From Paracoccaceae bacterium (GTDB lineage Bacteria > Pseudomonadota > Alphaproteobacteria > Rhodobacterales > Rhodobacteraceae): 64,000 bases of DNA. Position numbers and translations under genes: made by a program. Below the pieces are notes generated by a model. That model was not told the DNA's origin. It made no database searches and saw only the letters and a list, made by a program, of their open reading frames with translations. Positions 27,879 through 37,055 of this stretch are shown one piece after another. How positions within the stretch are numbered: the first letter of the stretch is position 1; every line of letters starts with the position of its first letter. Where the stretch lies: positions 1,040,136-1,104,135 of the forward strand of contig JAWPMR010000001.1 of the NCBI GenBank assembly GCA_033344815.1, read 5' to 3'.

Positions 27879-30800
27879 CTATTCTGCCGCTTGCATCGTT
27901 GTTGTGCCCCCTGAACGGATCACCGCAAGTAACGCTTCGCGCGATTTTGCAGCTTTCGCCTCATTGGCTTGTTTGACAGGACCGAAACCTTTGATTTGCT
28001 GCGGCAAGGCGGCCAAAGCAGTGATCGCGGCGCGCGTTCCTTCATCCAGCAAGGGCAATACTTCTGTCATGTCCCGTTCGTATTGTTTTATCAACGCACG
28101 TTCCATGCGCCTTTCACCCGTATATCCAAAGGGATCAAAAGGCGTGCCGCGCAGCCATTTCATTTTGGCAAGAACACGCAGCGGTTTTTCCAACCAAGGG
28201 CCAAATTCACGTTTGATCGGCCGGCCATCCACACCTTTTTTCGACAGCATCGGGGGTGCAAGATTAAAGGTCATTTTGAAATCGCCATCAAATTCGGCCT
28301 GTGCCTTTTTGCGGCTTGACAAAAGTAAGCGTGCCACCTCGTATTCATCCTTATAAGACAAAAGCTTATGGTAGGATTTCGCGACTTCCCGCCTGATCTC
28401 TTGGTCGGCGACGCTATCCACGAACTTCCGATATCGTTTTGCAAGCCTTTTGCCTTGATATGCGCTCAATTGATCGGCGCGGAAGGCGATCTGACCTTCG
28501 TGCGTTTTGGGCAAATTGATAACATTGGGCTGCAAAATAGTCTGCACGTCCTCGGGAAAAAGAACCGACCACCGACCAATTTCAAAGGCGCGTTGGTTGC
28601 GGTCAACGGCTGCACCATTCAGCTCAATTGCCTGAGAAATTGCGGCGCGCGACAGTGGGACCAAACCGCGCTGCCACGCCGCGCCGAAGATCATCATGTT
28701 GGAGAAAATTGAATCTCCGAGGGTCGCTTTTGCCAATTCAGAAGCATCAAAGAGGTCCACACGGTCTTTCAGGCGCGCCTCCAGAGCGAGGGACAAACGT
28801 TCGCTTGGCAGTTGAAACTCGGTGTCGCGCGTGAAGTCACCCGTGATAATTTCGTGGCTATTAACAACCGCTCCGGTACGACCGGTGCGCGTCAACCCAA
28901 GCGTTTTCGCCCCGGCGGAAACCACCAGATCCCCTCCGATCAACGCGTCCGTTTCACCCGTTGCAACTCGTATTGCGCTGATATCTTGGGGTTTTTCCGC
29001 GATCCGGCAATGGATGTGCACAGCGCCGCCCTTTTGGGCGAGACCGGCCATTTCCATCATCCCGGCACCCTTGCCATCTATGTGCGCCGCCTGCGCCATA
29101 ACAGCTCCGATGGTCACCACGCCGGTGCCACCGACGCCAGTAATGACAACATTCCACGTGCCATCAATTTTAGGCAACTCCGGATCGGGCAAGTCCGGGA
29201 TGTCCAGGTCAGTGGTTGGGGATTTGCGAACTTTTGCGCCTTCCAGAGTTACAAAAGAGGGGCAAAACCCTTTGACACAGCTAAAGTCCTTGTTGCACGA
29301 AGATTGGTCGATCGCGCGCTTTCTACCCAGTTCGGTTTCTTTTGGGACGATGGACACGCAGTTTGATTGCACCCCGCAATCGCCACATCCCTCACAGACG
29401 TCTGTATTGATAAAGACCCGCTTGTCCGGATCCGAGAAAAGACCGCGCTTGCGGCGGCGACGTTTTTCAGCGGCGCAGGTCTGTATATAAACAATTGCAG
29501 AAACGCCTTCTATATTTGCAAACCGCTTTTGCACAGTTTGCAAATTCGCTCTTTCGTGCGTTTCCACCCCTGCAAAATTGGCCAGATCAACGTCCTCTTT
29601 TTCATCATAGACAACAGCGATGTGTGGCACGCCCATGGCTTGCAGTTCTTTGACAATGCGCGGCGCATCCAGATCGCCGTCATTATTTTGGCCACCCGTC
29701 ATCGCGACCGCATCGTTGTATAGAATCTTATACGTGATGTTGGTCTTGGCGGTCAAAGCGGCGCGGATGGCCTGCACACCAGAGTGGTTGTACGTGCCAT
29801 CACCGATGTTCTGAAAGACATGGGGTCGCTTGGAGAAGGGTGCTTCGCCAATCCAATTCGCGCCTTCCCCGCCCATATGGGTGAAACCCGTCGTTTCGCG
29901 GTCCATCCATTGCACCATATAGTGGCAACCGATGCCCGCGTAAGCGCGGGACCCTTCGGGAAGCTTGGTCGACGAGTTATGCGGACATCCTGAACAGAAA
30001 TATGGCAGCCTTTGCGCGATCTCTTCTGCGTTATCGCTCCGGCGCGCTTCATCCAACAAGGCGAGGCCGGCACGCAACCGCTCGGTATCGCGTCCTTCTT
30101 CCAAGAGAATGCCGCCCAGTTTTTCGGCAATCATGATCGGATCCAAGGCGCCGCGCGTGGGAAACAATTCTTCCCCATGCATCGACCCCGCGCCACCCCC
30201 CTTGTGCCAGCCAAATACCCGCCGCCCGCGACGATCATCGAAAATGGCTTCCTTTATCTGCACTTCGAGCAGCTTGCGCTTTTCTTCGACCACCACAATC
30301 AGATCGAGACCTTCAGCCCAATCGTGAAACCCGCGCATGTCCAGCGGGAAGGTTTGCCCGACCTTATAAGTGGTGATCCCGAGCCGTTCGGCCTCTTCAG
30401 CGTCAAAGTTCAACAGACTCAACGCGTGTTCGAGATCCAGCCAATTTTTACCGGCCGCAACAAAGCCGATTTTCGCGCCCGCTTTGCCCCAGACGCGTTT
30501 GTCCATCTTATTGGCGTGGCTGAAAACTTCGGCTGCGAGCTTTTTATGATCGATCATCCGCGCTTCCTGAGCATGCGGCGTGTCAATCAAACGGATGTTC
30601 ATTCCGCCTTCGGGCATTTCAAGGGCAGGCAGTACAAATTGCGCCCGCGCGAGATCGGCGTTCACAACAGATGTGACCTCGACCGTATCCTTCATGGTCT
30701 TGAGACCCACCCAAAGGCCGGAAAAACGGCTCAACGCAAACCCATAAAGCCCATAATCGAGAATTTCCTGCACGCCCGCCGGGCTCACCACGGGCATATA

Positions 30801-31298
30801 GGCATCCACCATGGCCCATTCCGATTGATGCAAAACGGTGGAGCTTTCGCCCGTGTGATCATCGCCCATAGCCATTAACACACCGCCATTTGGCGAGGTC
30901 CCAGCCATATTGGCATGGCGCATCACATCGCCGGATCGATCTACGCCCGGTCCCTTGCCGTACCAAAGCCCGAACACACCATCGAATTTGCCCTCACCTC
31001 GCAATTCCGCCTGTTGACTGCCCCACAGAGCTGTCGCTGCGAGGTCCTCGTTCAGGCCTGGTTGAAATACGACATCATGCTCCGTCAATTGTTTTTCAGC
31101 GCGTGCCATCTGCATATCCACAGCACCAAGCGGCGATCCGCGGTACCCTGTGACCAGACCGGCCGTATTCAGCCCATGTGCCCGATCCAGGGCTTTTTGC
31201 ATCAACATCAGCCGTACAAGCGCTTGCGTTCCGTTGAGCAAAACGTTCTGTCTTGTCAAATCATAGCGGTCGTTCAGTGAAATTTTCTGAGTGCTCAT
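27879..31298 (-). CDS. Fused indolepyruvate:ferredoxin oxidoreductase family protein
   Basis: 1139 residues, the largest protein here, with the IorA and IorB parts in one chain. In order: a pyruvate-oxidoreductase-like N-terminus (TAGLVTGYRGSPLGAVD), a thiamine-diphosphate part around YFCSGCPHNSSTKLP and GIGCHYMVQW, a cysteine-rich iron-sulfur segment near residue 636 (NTDVCEGCGDCGVQSNC), a gamma-type domain (ITGVGGTGVVTIG, near 722) and a C-terminal DUF6537-like part. The family oxidatively decarboxylates aryl-pyruvates from Phe, Tyr or Trp to aryl-acetyl-CoA with ferredoxin. A divergent LysR gene and a LysR-type dyad upstream suggest its control. Confidence 0.93.
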   Translation of the reverse strand: MSTQKISLNDRYDLTRQNVLLNGTQALVRLMLMQKALDRAHGLNTAGLVTGYRGSPLGAVDMQMARAEKQLTEHDVVFQPGLNEDLAATALWGSQQAELRGEGKFDGVFGLWYGKGPGVDRSGDVMRHANMAGTSPNGGVLMAMGDDHTGESSTVLHQSEWAMVDAYMPVVSPAGVQEILDYGLYGFALSRFSGLWVGLKTMKDTVEVTSVVNADLARAQFVLPALEMPEGGMNIRLIDTPHAQEARMIDHKKLAAEVFSHANKMDKRVWGKAGAKIGFVAAGKNWLDLEHALSLLNFDAEEAERLGITTYKVGQTFPLDMRGFHDWAEGLDLIVVVEEKRKLLEVQIKEAIFDDRRGRRVFGWHKGGGAGSMHGEELFPTRGALDPIMIAEKLGGILLEEGRDTERLRAGLALLDEARRSDNAEEIAQRLPYFCSGCPHNSSTKLPEGSRAYAGIGCHYMVQWMDRETTGFTHMGGEGANWIGEAPFSKRPHVFQNIGDGTYNHSGVQAIRAALTAKTNITYKILYNDAVAMTGGQNNDGDLDAPRIVKELQAMGVPHIAVVYDEKEDVDLANFAGVETHERANLQTVQKRFANIEGVSAIVYIQTCAAEKRRRRKRGLFSDPDKRVFINTDVCEGCGDCGVQSNCVSIVPKETELGRKRAIDQSSCNKDFSCVKGFCPSFVTLEGAKVRKSPTTDLDIPDLPDPELPKIDGTWNVVITGVGGTGVVTIGAVMAQAAHIDGKGAGMMEMAGLAQKGGAVHIHCRIAEKPQDISAIRVATGETDALIGGDLVVSAGAKTLGLTRTGRTGAVVNSHEIITGDFTRDTEFQLPSERLSLALEARLKDRVDLFDASELAKATLGDSIFSNMMIFGAAWQRGLVPLSRAAISQAIELNGAAVDRNQRAFEIGRWSVLFPEDVQTILQPNVINLPKTHEGQIAFRADQLSAYQGKRLAKRYRKFVDSVADQEIRREVAKSYHKLLSYKDEYEVARLLLSSRKKAQAEFDGDFKMTFNLAPPMLSKKGVDGRPIKREFGPWLEKPLRVLAKMKWLRGTPFDPFGYTGERRMERALIKQYERDMTEVLPLLDEGTRAAITALAALPQQIKGFGPVKQANEAKAAKSREALLAVIRSGGTTTMQAAE

Positions 31299-31349
31299 CG
31301 GACGCCTCCCCAGCGCTGAACCAGTGTTGCACGTTTCGAAGTTGATAAT

Positions 31350-31368
31350 AGGTCACATAAGCTGACCT
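31350..31368 (+). promoter_or_regulatory. LysR-type operator between ior and lysR genes
   Basis: AGGTCA (31350-31355), 7 bases, TGACCT (31363-31368): a perfect 6-base dyad. Inside it T31353 and A31365 are separated by 11 bases, matching the T-N11-A signature of LysR-family boxes. It lies 52 bases from the oxidoreductase start and about 92 from the LysR start, a normal position for control of both. Confidence 0.6.
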
Positions 31369-31460
31369 GTATACCCAATTTTTCGTGTTTCGCAGGTTTT
31401 GTAAGATGGAACACTGTATTTCAAAGGCGGATATCGCTAACACGGGGCGTAACGATTGAT

Positions 31461-32378
31461 ATGGGTAGCGGTATGGACTGGGATAAGTTGAGGATTTTTC
31501 ACGCTGTGGCGGATGCGGGGTCGCTGACCCATGCGGGCGACAAGCTGAACCTATCCCAATCTGCGGTCAGCAGGCAGGTCAGAGGTCTCGAAGAATCGCT
31601 TAATACCACTCTGTTTCATCGACACGCGCGCGGGTTAATACTGACGGAGCAGGGTGAGTTGCTGTTTGATGCGACCAGCGCCATGTCACGGCGGCTGGAT
31701 ACCGCTTCCGCGCGCATACGTGACAGCGAAGATGAAGTTTTTGGTGAATTGAAGGTTACAACCACCACAGGGTTTGGCACATTATGGCTATCCCCTCGTT
31801 TGCCGAAACTCTACGAGCAATATCCTGATCTCAAGATTGACCTGATGCTGGAAGAGCGCGTTCTCGACTTGCCGATGCGCGAAGCGGATGTGGCCATTCG
31901 TATGAAAGAGCCAAGTCAGGCAGATCTCATCCGCAAGAAACTGATGATGATCCGAATGTGTCTCTATGCGACGCCGGATTATCTGGATGAATATGGCACG
32001 CCAAGGCAAATCGAAGACATCTCGGAACATCGGCTGATTTGCCAAAACACCGACAGCGATCAGGTTGGCGCTGGTTTGAACCTTGTCCAACATCTGATGA
32101 CGCATCAGATTCGCTCTACGCTGACGGTCAACAACTACTACGGCGTCTTGCAGGGCGTTCTGAACAATCTCGGAATCGGCGTGCTGCCGGACTATGTCAC
32201 TGAGGATTTCCCAGATCTGGTTCAGGTCTTGCCGGATCTTGAATCGGCCGACGTACCAGTCTTTCTGGCCTATCCAGAGGAGTTGCGACATTCTCAGCGG
32301 GTTTCTGCTTTCAAGGACTTCGTGCAGGAAGAGATCATAAGTTACCGCAAACAGTTGAGAGATAAGCAAAACTCCTGA
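31461..32378 (+). CDS. LysR-family transcriptional regulator
   Basis: 305 residues. Winged helix-turn-helix at about residues 5-64 (KLRIFHAVADAGSLTHAGDKLNLSQSAVSRQVRGLEE), then the LysR substrate-binding domain (LKVTTTTGFGTLWLSPRLP and later NNYYGVLQGVLNNLGIGVLP). The ATG at 31461 is used; ATG 31473 (MDWDKLRIFH) is a plausible shorter start and neither has a strong ribosome-binding site. Its divergent partner is the indolepyruvate oxidoreductase gene, so control of aryl-pyruvate breakdown is inferred. Confidence 0.92.
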   Translation: MGSGMDWDKLRIFHAVADAGSLTHAGDKLNLSQSAVSRQVRGLEESLNTTLFHRHARGLILTEQGELLFDATSAMSRRLDTASARIRDSEDEVFGELKVTTTTGFGTLWLSPRLPKLYEQYPDLKIDLMLEERVLDLPMREADVAIRMKEPSQADLIRKKLMMIRMCLYATPDYLDEYGTPRQIEDISEHRLICQNTDSDQVGAGLNLVQHLMTHQIRSTLTVNNYYGVLQGVLNNLGIGVLPDYVTEDFPDLVQVLPDLESADVPVFLAYPEELRHSQRVSAFKDFVQEEIISYRKQLRDKQNS

Positions 32379-32474
32379 CGTCGCGCTCAGCCATGCATCT
32401 GACGCATATCCGGCATGACGATGTTCGTCCTAAATCAGCCTTGATCGTGTGCAACCTGCCCCCTATTTCATCTC

Positions 32475-32552
32475 TTGAAGGTACCGGTGCTTGCACCTGC
32501 CTTCACACCTCCCTGTTGGACTTGGCCGAGCTTTGTGCTCGGCCTTTTTTTT
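32475..32552 (+). ncRNA. Candidate small RNA with anti-Shine-Dalgarno segment
   Basis: A short unit of about 78 bases with its own signals. TTGATC (32441-32446), 17 bases and TATTTC (32464-32469) form a modest promoter. The RNA would start with a stem-loop: outer arms GAAGG (32477-32481) and CCTTC (32500-32504), inner arms GGTG (32486-32489) and CACC (32494-32497). A single-stranded segment follows with CCTCCC (32508-32513), complementary to ribosome-binding sites, and then a strong terminator. No protein frame fits. It could also be processed from the end of the lysR mRNA. Confidence 0.45.
32524..32552 (+). terminator. Strong Rho-independent terminator after lysR / candidate small RNA
   Basis: GGCCGAGC (32524-32531), loop TTTGT, GCTCGGCC (32537-32544), then eight Ts. 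A perfect 8-base GC-rich stem. It ends transcription from lysR and/or the small RNA candidate. Confidence 0.92.
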
Positions 32553-32653
32553 GGCGCTGTCAAAAAAGCGAAAACAAACGGCAATCATCCGCCTTGCCAG
32601 TTGCCTTCAATACCCTGAGGCATGAAAGCATCATGCAAATGTAGATCTGCCAA

Positions 32654-32869
32654 GTGAAAACGGTTGATGTCGTCAAATGGATTGCAACCGCCATTCAATT
32701 GGTAGGGTACGCTCTGACAGGACTGAACATTGTCCCATGGAATGTTTTCGCCTTCATCATCGCAATCGTGCTTTGGTTTCTTGTAGGGCTCATGTGGAAA
32801 GACCGCGCGATCATGGTTGATCATGTCGGGGCGTTCGTTGCCATTCTAGGCGATTATCTGAATTCATAA
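32654..32869 (+). CDS. Small two-helix membrane protein (DUF6552-like)
   Basis: 71 residues from a GTG start, since no usable in-frame ATG lies upstream. Two hydrophobic segments (VVKWIATAIQLVGYALTGLN and VFAFIIAIVLWFLVGLMW) are followed by a short polar stretch and a third weakly hydrophobic end (HVGAFVAILGDYL). It resembles the small DUF6552 family, of unknown function; this assignment is from memory of family features and is tentative. It lies between the terminator after lysR and purL on the same strand. Confidence 0.65.
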   Translation: MKTVDVVKWIATAIQLVGYALTGLNIVPWNVFAFIIAIVLWFLVGLMWKDRAIMVDHVGAFVAILGDYLNS

Positions 32870-33086
32870 CGGATAGTGACGCAGATACTCCGTATTCGCG
32901 GCGATGGTATACCTGTTAGTTTAGATCGCTGGCAATGAAGACGGGCAACGCCCTGACAGCAAATTCCGGTTCAGATATAAGGCTAAAACCGTGGCGTATA
33001 TCGACAACGTCAATCCAATCTCCCCTTTCCCCGCGCCAGCCCTTGTCCTAAAGACACCGCATACCGACACGAGAAAGACACAGCCC

Positions 33087-35246
33087 ATGCAAGAGCCTGC
33101 CATCACGCCTGACCTGATTGCCAGTCACGGGCTTAGCCCCGATGAGTACCAGCGCATCCTAGAAATCGTTGGCCGGACCCCGAGTTTCACGGAATTGGGG
33201 ATTTTTTCGGCCATGTGGAACGAGCACTGTTCCTACAAGTCCTCCAAGAAATGGTTGCGCACCCTGCCCACCACCGGTCCGCAAGTCATCTGCGGCCCCG
33301 GCGAAAACGCAGGGATCGTCGACATCGGCGACGGGCAAGCGGTCGTCTTCAAGATGGAAAGCCACAATCACCCCTCCTACATCGAGCCTTATCAGGGTGC
33401 GGCAACCGGCATGGGCGGCATCCTGCGCGATGTGTTCACTATGGGCGCGCGGCCTGTCGCGGCGATGAACAGCTTGAGTTTTGGTGAGCCTTCTCATCCC
33501 AAGACGCGTCAATTGGTCAACGGCGTGGTCGAAGGCATTGGCGGCTACGGCAATTGCTTTGGCGTGCCAACCGTTGGCGGCGAAGTGCGGTTCGATCCGG
33601 CCTATAATGGCAACTGTCTGGTGAATGCTTTTGCGGCGGGCCTCGCGGACACGGACAAGATATTTTATTCCGCCGCCTCCGGTGTGGGCATGCCGGTGGT
33701 CTATCTGGGTGCAAAAACCGGGCGCGATGGCGTCGGCGGCGCGACCATGGCCTCAGCAGAATTTGACGACACCATCGAAGAAAAACGCCCCACCGTTCAG
33801 GTAGGTGATCCCTTCACCGAAAAGCGCCTGATGGAAGCCACGCTGGAGTTGATGCAAACCGGCGCCGTCATCTCTATTCAGGACATGGGGGCCGCTGGCC
33901 TGACTTGCTCGGCTGTGGAAATGGGCGACAAGGGCAATCTCGGCGTAAGGCTCGAATTGGAACGTGTTCCGGTGCGCGAAGAAGCCATGACAGCCTATGA
34001 AATGATGCTCTCTGAGTCCCAGGAACGCATGTTGATGGTCCTACGCCCCGAGCTTGAAGCACAAGCCAAGGCGGTCTTTGACAAATGGGACCTCGATTTC
34101 GCCATTGTCGGCGAAACCATCGCGGAAGATCGGTTTTTGATCTTGCACAATGGCGAGGTCAAAGCTGACCTGCCGCTCAAAACGCTGGCTGGCACCGCGC
34201 CCGAATATGACCGCCCGTGGGAGCCGACGCCAGCCCCCGCGCCTTTCACAGAAAAACTAAATGTGGATCCAATTGAGGGCTTGAAGGCGCTGATCAGCAG
34301 CCCGAATTATGCCTCCAAGGCTTGGGTGTTCACACAATATGACACGATGGTCATGGCAGATACGGTGCGCGTTCCCGGGCTCGGCGCGGGGATCATCCGG
34401 GTGCATGGCACCGACAAGGCGCTGGCGTTTACCTCTGATGTGACCCCGCGCTATGTCAAAGCAAACCCGATTGAGGGTGGCAAACAGGCCGTGGCCGAAG
34501 CGTACCGTAACCTTTCCGCCGTCGGCGCCAAGCCATTGGCCACAACAGACAATATGAACTTCGGAAACCCTGAAAAGCCCCGGATCATGGGACAATTCGT
34601 CGGTGCGATCCAAGGCATTGGTGCCGCCGTAGAAGCGCTTGATATGCCGATCGTGTCGGGCAACGTGTCGCTTTACAATGAGACCGACGGAGCGGCGATC
34701 CTGCCGACACCAACAATCGGTGCCGTTGGATTGCTCGCGCACACAGACGACATCATCGGATGCGATGTGCGCGAAGGATACATCGCGCTGGTATTGGGAG
34801 AAACACAAGGGCATTTAGGGCAATCTGCTCTTTTGGCTGAGGTATTTGGCCGCTTTGAGGGTGACGCGCCCGCTGTCGATCTCGTGCAAGAGGCCGCGCA
34901 TGGCGATTTCATCCGTGCCAATCGATCTCATATCGCGGCTTGCACAGATTTGTCAGATGGCGGTTTGGCCCTTGCAGGGTTTGAAATGGCCGAAAAAACA
35001 GGCGTTGGCATCCAGCTGACAGCAGATGATCCGGCGACACTTTTTGGCGAAGATCAGGGACGCTATCTGATCGCTTGCAGTTCCGATCAAGCAAAGAAAT
35101 TGATGTCGACTGCGTCAGCGGCCGGTCTGACGTTGATCGAATCGGGAAAATTTGGCGGCGACGTCGTAAAGCTGGGAAGTGCCAGCGAGACCCTAGATGC
35201 GCTTTCAACGCTTTATCGTGGATCATTTGCGGCTGCAGTGGCCTAA
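33087..35246 (+). CDS. purL: Phosphoribosylformylglycinamidine synthase subunit II
   Basis: 719 residues, the small PurL type that needs PurS and PurQ. It uses ATP and ammonia from PurQ to make FGAM in purine synthesis. Blocks: [37 protein letters not shown] (catalytic His), [38 protein letters not shown] and [19 protein letters not shown]. The ATG at 33087 is chosen; the frame runs open to a GTG at 32991, but that extension is not family-like. It ends 3 bases from the convergent VWA gene. Confidence 0.96.
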   Translation: MQEPAITPDLIASHGLSPDEYQRILEIVGRTPSFTELGIFSAMWNEHCSYKSSKKWLRTLPTTGPQVICGPGENAGIVDIGDGQAVVFKMESHNHPSYIEPYQGAATGMGGILRDVFTMGARPVAAMNSLSFGEPSHPKTRQLVNGVVEGIGGYGNCFGVPTVGGEVRFDPAYNGNCLVNAFAAGLADTDKIFYSAASGVGMPVVYLGAKTGRDGVGGATMASAEFDDTIEEKRPTVQVGDPFTEKRLMEATLELMQTGAVISIQDMGAAGLTCSAVEMGDKGNLGVRLELERVPVREEAMTAYEMMLSESQERMLMVLRPELEAQAKAVFDKWDLDFAIVGETIAEDRFLILHNGEVKADLPLKTLAGTAPEYDRPWEPTPAPAPFTEKLNVDPIEGLKALISSPNYASKAWVFTQYDTMVMADTVRVPGLGAGIIRVHGTDKALAFTSDVTPRYVKANPIEGGKQAVAEAYRNLSAVGAKPLATTDNMNFGNPEKPRIMGQFVGAIQGIGAAVEALDMPIVSGNVSLYNETDGAAILPTPTIGAVGLLAHTDDIIGCDVREGYIALVLGETQGHLGQSALLAEVFGRFEGDAPAVDLVQEAAHGDFIRANRSHIAACTDLSDGGLALAGFEMAEKTGVGIQLTADDPATLFGEDQGRYLIACSSDQAKKLMSTASAAGLTLIESGKFGGDVVKLGSASETLDALSTLYRGSFAAAVA

Positions 35247-35249
35247 GCC

Positions 35250-36512
35250 CTATTCACTGATCAACCGCATCAACCTGTCTTTCTCGCCCATATCATCCGG
35301 GCGGGACAGAGAAATCGCAAGATCCTCAAGAGAGGCAATCGAATGCCCCGCCCGAAAGCTGTCCACATGCGGCAACATGGCGCGAATACCTTGTGCCTTG
35401 GGAGCGAAACCCTCCCACCGCAGCAACGGATTGAGCCAGATCAGACGGCGCGATGACAGGTGCAAGCGTTCGATCTGTCGCTCCAGCGCCTCCGGATCAT
35501 CGCGATCCAGACCATCGGTAATCAGCAAGACCACCGCCCCCTGCCCCATCACGCGTCGCGACCAGTCGCGATTAAAACTTTCCAGACATTGGCCAATCCG
35601 CGTACCACCTTCCCAGTCCTGCGCTTCGGCCCCCGCGGCGGCCAGTGCTGCATCCACATCGCGCTGTTTCAAATGGCGCGTAATGTTTGTCAGCCGCGTG
35701 CCGAAGGTAAAGGCATGCACCTTCGCCCAACCTGCGCCTTTGGCGTTCGCCACGGCGTGCAGAAAATGCAAAACGACGCGGCTGTATTGGCTCATCGAGC
35801 CAGATATATCGCAGAGCACCACCAGATTGGGCCAGCGCGGGCGCGGTTCCTTAAAGGCAATCTTGTGCATTTCGCCCCCCTGACGCGTGGCGGCCCTCAA
35901 GGAACGTGCAGGGTCTACGCGTCCGCCCGTCAGGCTTGGTTTGGCGCGCCGTGACCGGATCGGCGGCACTGGCAGATTGAGCTTGGCCAACATCCGTTTT
36001 GCCTCCGCCATCTCAGCATTGCTCATTTGCTCAAAATCCAGACTACGCAGGCGTTCCTGTGAAGACATAGTCAGACTCGCGTCGATCTCGACCTCTGTGG
36101 TCTCATCCTCGCCGCCTTTTTCGGGGTCGAAATCGGGTGCCTCGGCCCCATCCAGCAGTGCCTCAGCGGCGCGCTTCTCTGCCGATTGCGCCTTACGATC
36201 CTCCTGCACCCCGCGCACCGCCGGGATCATATAAGACATCATGTGTTCAAGGTATCGCGGATCTCGCCAGTAAAGGCGGAAGATCTGCGCAAACACCAAT
36301 CGGTGCTCTGGTTTGTTTACGAAACACGCATGCAACGTCCAATAAAAGTCTCGCTTTTCGGTAAACCCTGCTGCTTCCACAGCGCGAATGGCCTCAATAA
36401 CGCGGCCCGATCCAATCGGAATCCCAGCGCGCCGCAATGCCCGCGCGAAATGGGTGATATTGCCCGCAAGTTTCGGGTTTTCGGGCAAATCGAGAGGGGC
36501 GTATTCAGGCAT
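35250..36512 (-). CDS. CoxE-like von Willebrand factor A domain protein
   Basis: 420 residues. The C-terminal VWA domain has the metal-ion-dependent adhesion site DISGS at residues 235-239, with TRIGQCLESFNRDW and LLITDGLDRDDPEAL supplying further metal-site residues. The N-terminal half (HFARALRRAGIPIGSGRVIEA) matches CoxE proteins, which act with a MoxR/CoxD ATPase to assemble or metal-load partner enzymes. The middle is acidic. Its start overlaps the upstream kinase stop by one base, and a MoxR ATPase gene comes before that. No cox structural genes are present, so the client is unknown. Confidence 0.88.
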   Translation of the reverse strand: MPEYAPLDLPENPKLAGNITHFARALRRAGIPIGSGRVIEAIRAVEAAGFTEKRDFYWTLHACFVNKPEHRLVFAQIFRLYWRDPRYLEHMMSYMIPAVRGVQEDRKAQSAEKRAAEALLDGAEAPDFDPEKGGEDETTEVEIDASLTMSSQERLRSLDFEQMSNAEMAEAKRMLAKLNLPVPPIRSRRAKPSLTGGRVDPARSLRAATRQGGEMHKIAFKEPRPRWPNLVVLCDISGSMSQYSRVVLHFLHAVANAKGAGWAKVHAFTFGTRLTNITRHLKQRDVDAALAAAGAEAQDWEGGTRIGQCLESFNRDWSRRVMGQGAVVLLITDGLDRDDPEALERQIERLHLSSRRLIWLNPLLRWEGFAPKAQGIRAMLPHVDSFRAGHSIASLEDLAISLSRPDDMGEKDRLMRLISE

Positions 36513-37051
36513 CAGAGTAATTCAACGCCACTTACAACCGCCATCGCTGCTTCATGAGGAGACATCGCTGTGACGTCGAGCGTAAATGCGCCTTCGGGAA
36601 CAAAAAGTCTGTCGCATTCGCGAATGGTCCGTAAAGTATCCGCGTCCATCAGTTTGGTCCCACCCGCCCTAGACGGATCGATCAACCGGCGTCGGTTCTC
36701 CTCCCCGTCAAGGTCGAGAATACAAGAATAAAGGGAGGCCTTTCGCGCGCGTGCAAGATCAACTGCCGGCTGATAAAGAGGCCGCGCGGCGGGTTCATCT
36801 GCCAGCGCATCCGTCAAGACGATGGCAACGTCCGCAGGGAGATCCTTTGCATGGTCCAAAACGACCTCCCGCACCTCTTCGCGCAGCACAGACCACCCGG
36901 ACGTCCCCCGCTCATAAATTGCGCAGGCAGCGTCAAGCATGATGTGGTTGTCGATCAGACGCCCGCCCAAGTGATCAGCGACAATCCTTCCGATCGTCCG
37001 CTTACCTGCTCCGGGCCAGCCGCCAATATGAATTACCGGTGCCGTTGCCAT
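36512..37051 (-). CDS. Small P-loop kinase-like protein
   Basis: 179 residues with an N-terminal P-loop (GGWPGAGKRTIGRIVADHLGG, residues 10-30) of the shikimate kinase/AAA_33 type, but with Arg18 at the position normally Ser or Thr, directly followed by Thr19. LIDNHIMLDAACAIYERG and VIVLTDALADEPAARPLY-like segments fit a small nucleoside or antibiotic kinase fold. The substrate is unknown. It sits between the MoxR ATPase gene (4-base gap) and the VWA gene (1-base overlap), so the three are probably made together. Confidence 0.78.
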   Translation of the reverse strand: MATAPVIHIGGWPGAGKRTIGRIVADHLGGRLIDNHIMLDAACAIYERGTSGWSVLREEVREVVLDHAKDLPADVAIVLTDALADEPAARPLYQPAVDLARARKASLYSCILDLDGEENRRRLIDPSRAGGTKLMDADTLRTIRECDRLFVPEGAFTLDVTAMSPHEAAMAVVSGVELL

Positions 37052-37055
37052 AAAG

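Noticed and set aside
32393-32644. 83-codon plus-strand frame after lysR
   Set aside because: It runs through the terminator at 32524-32552; the small-RNA reading fits better.
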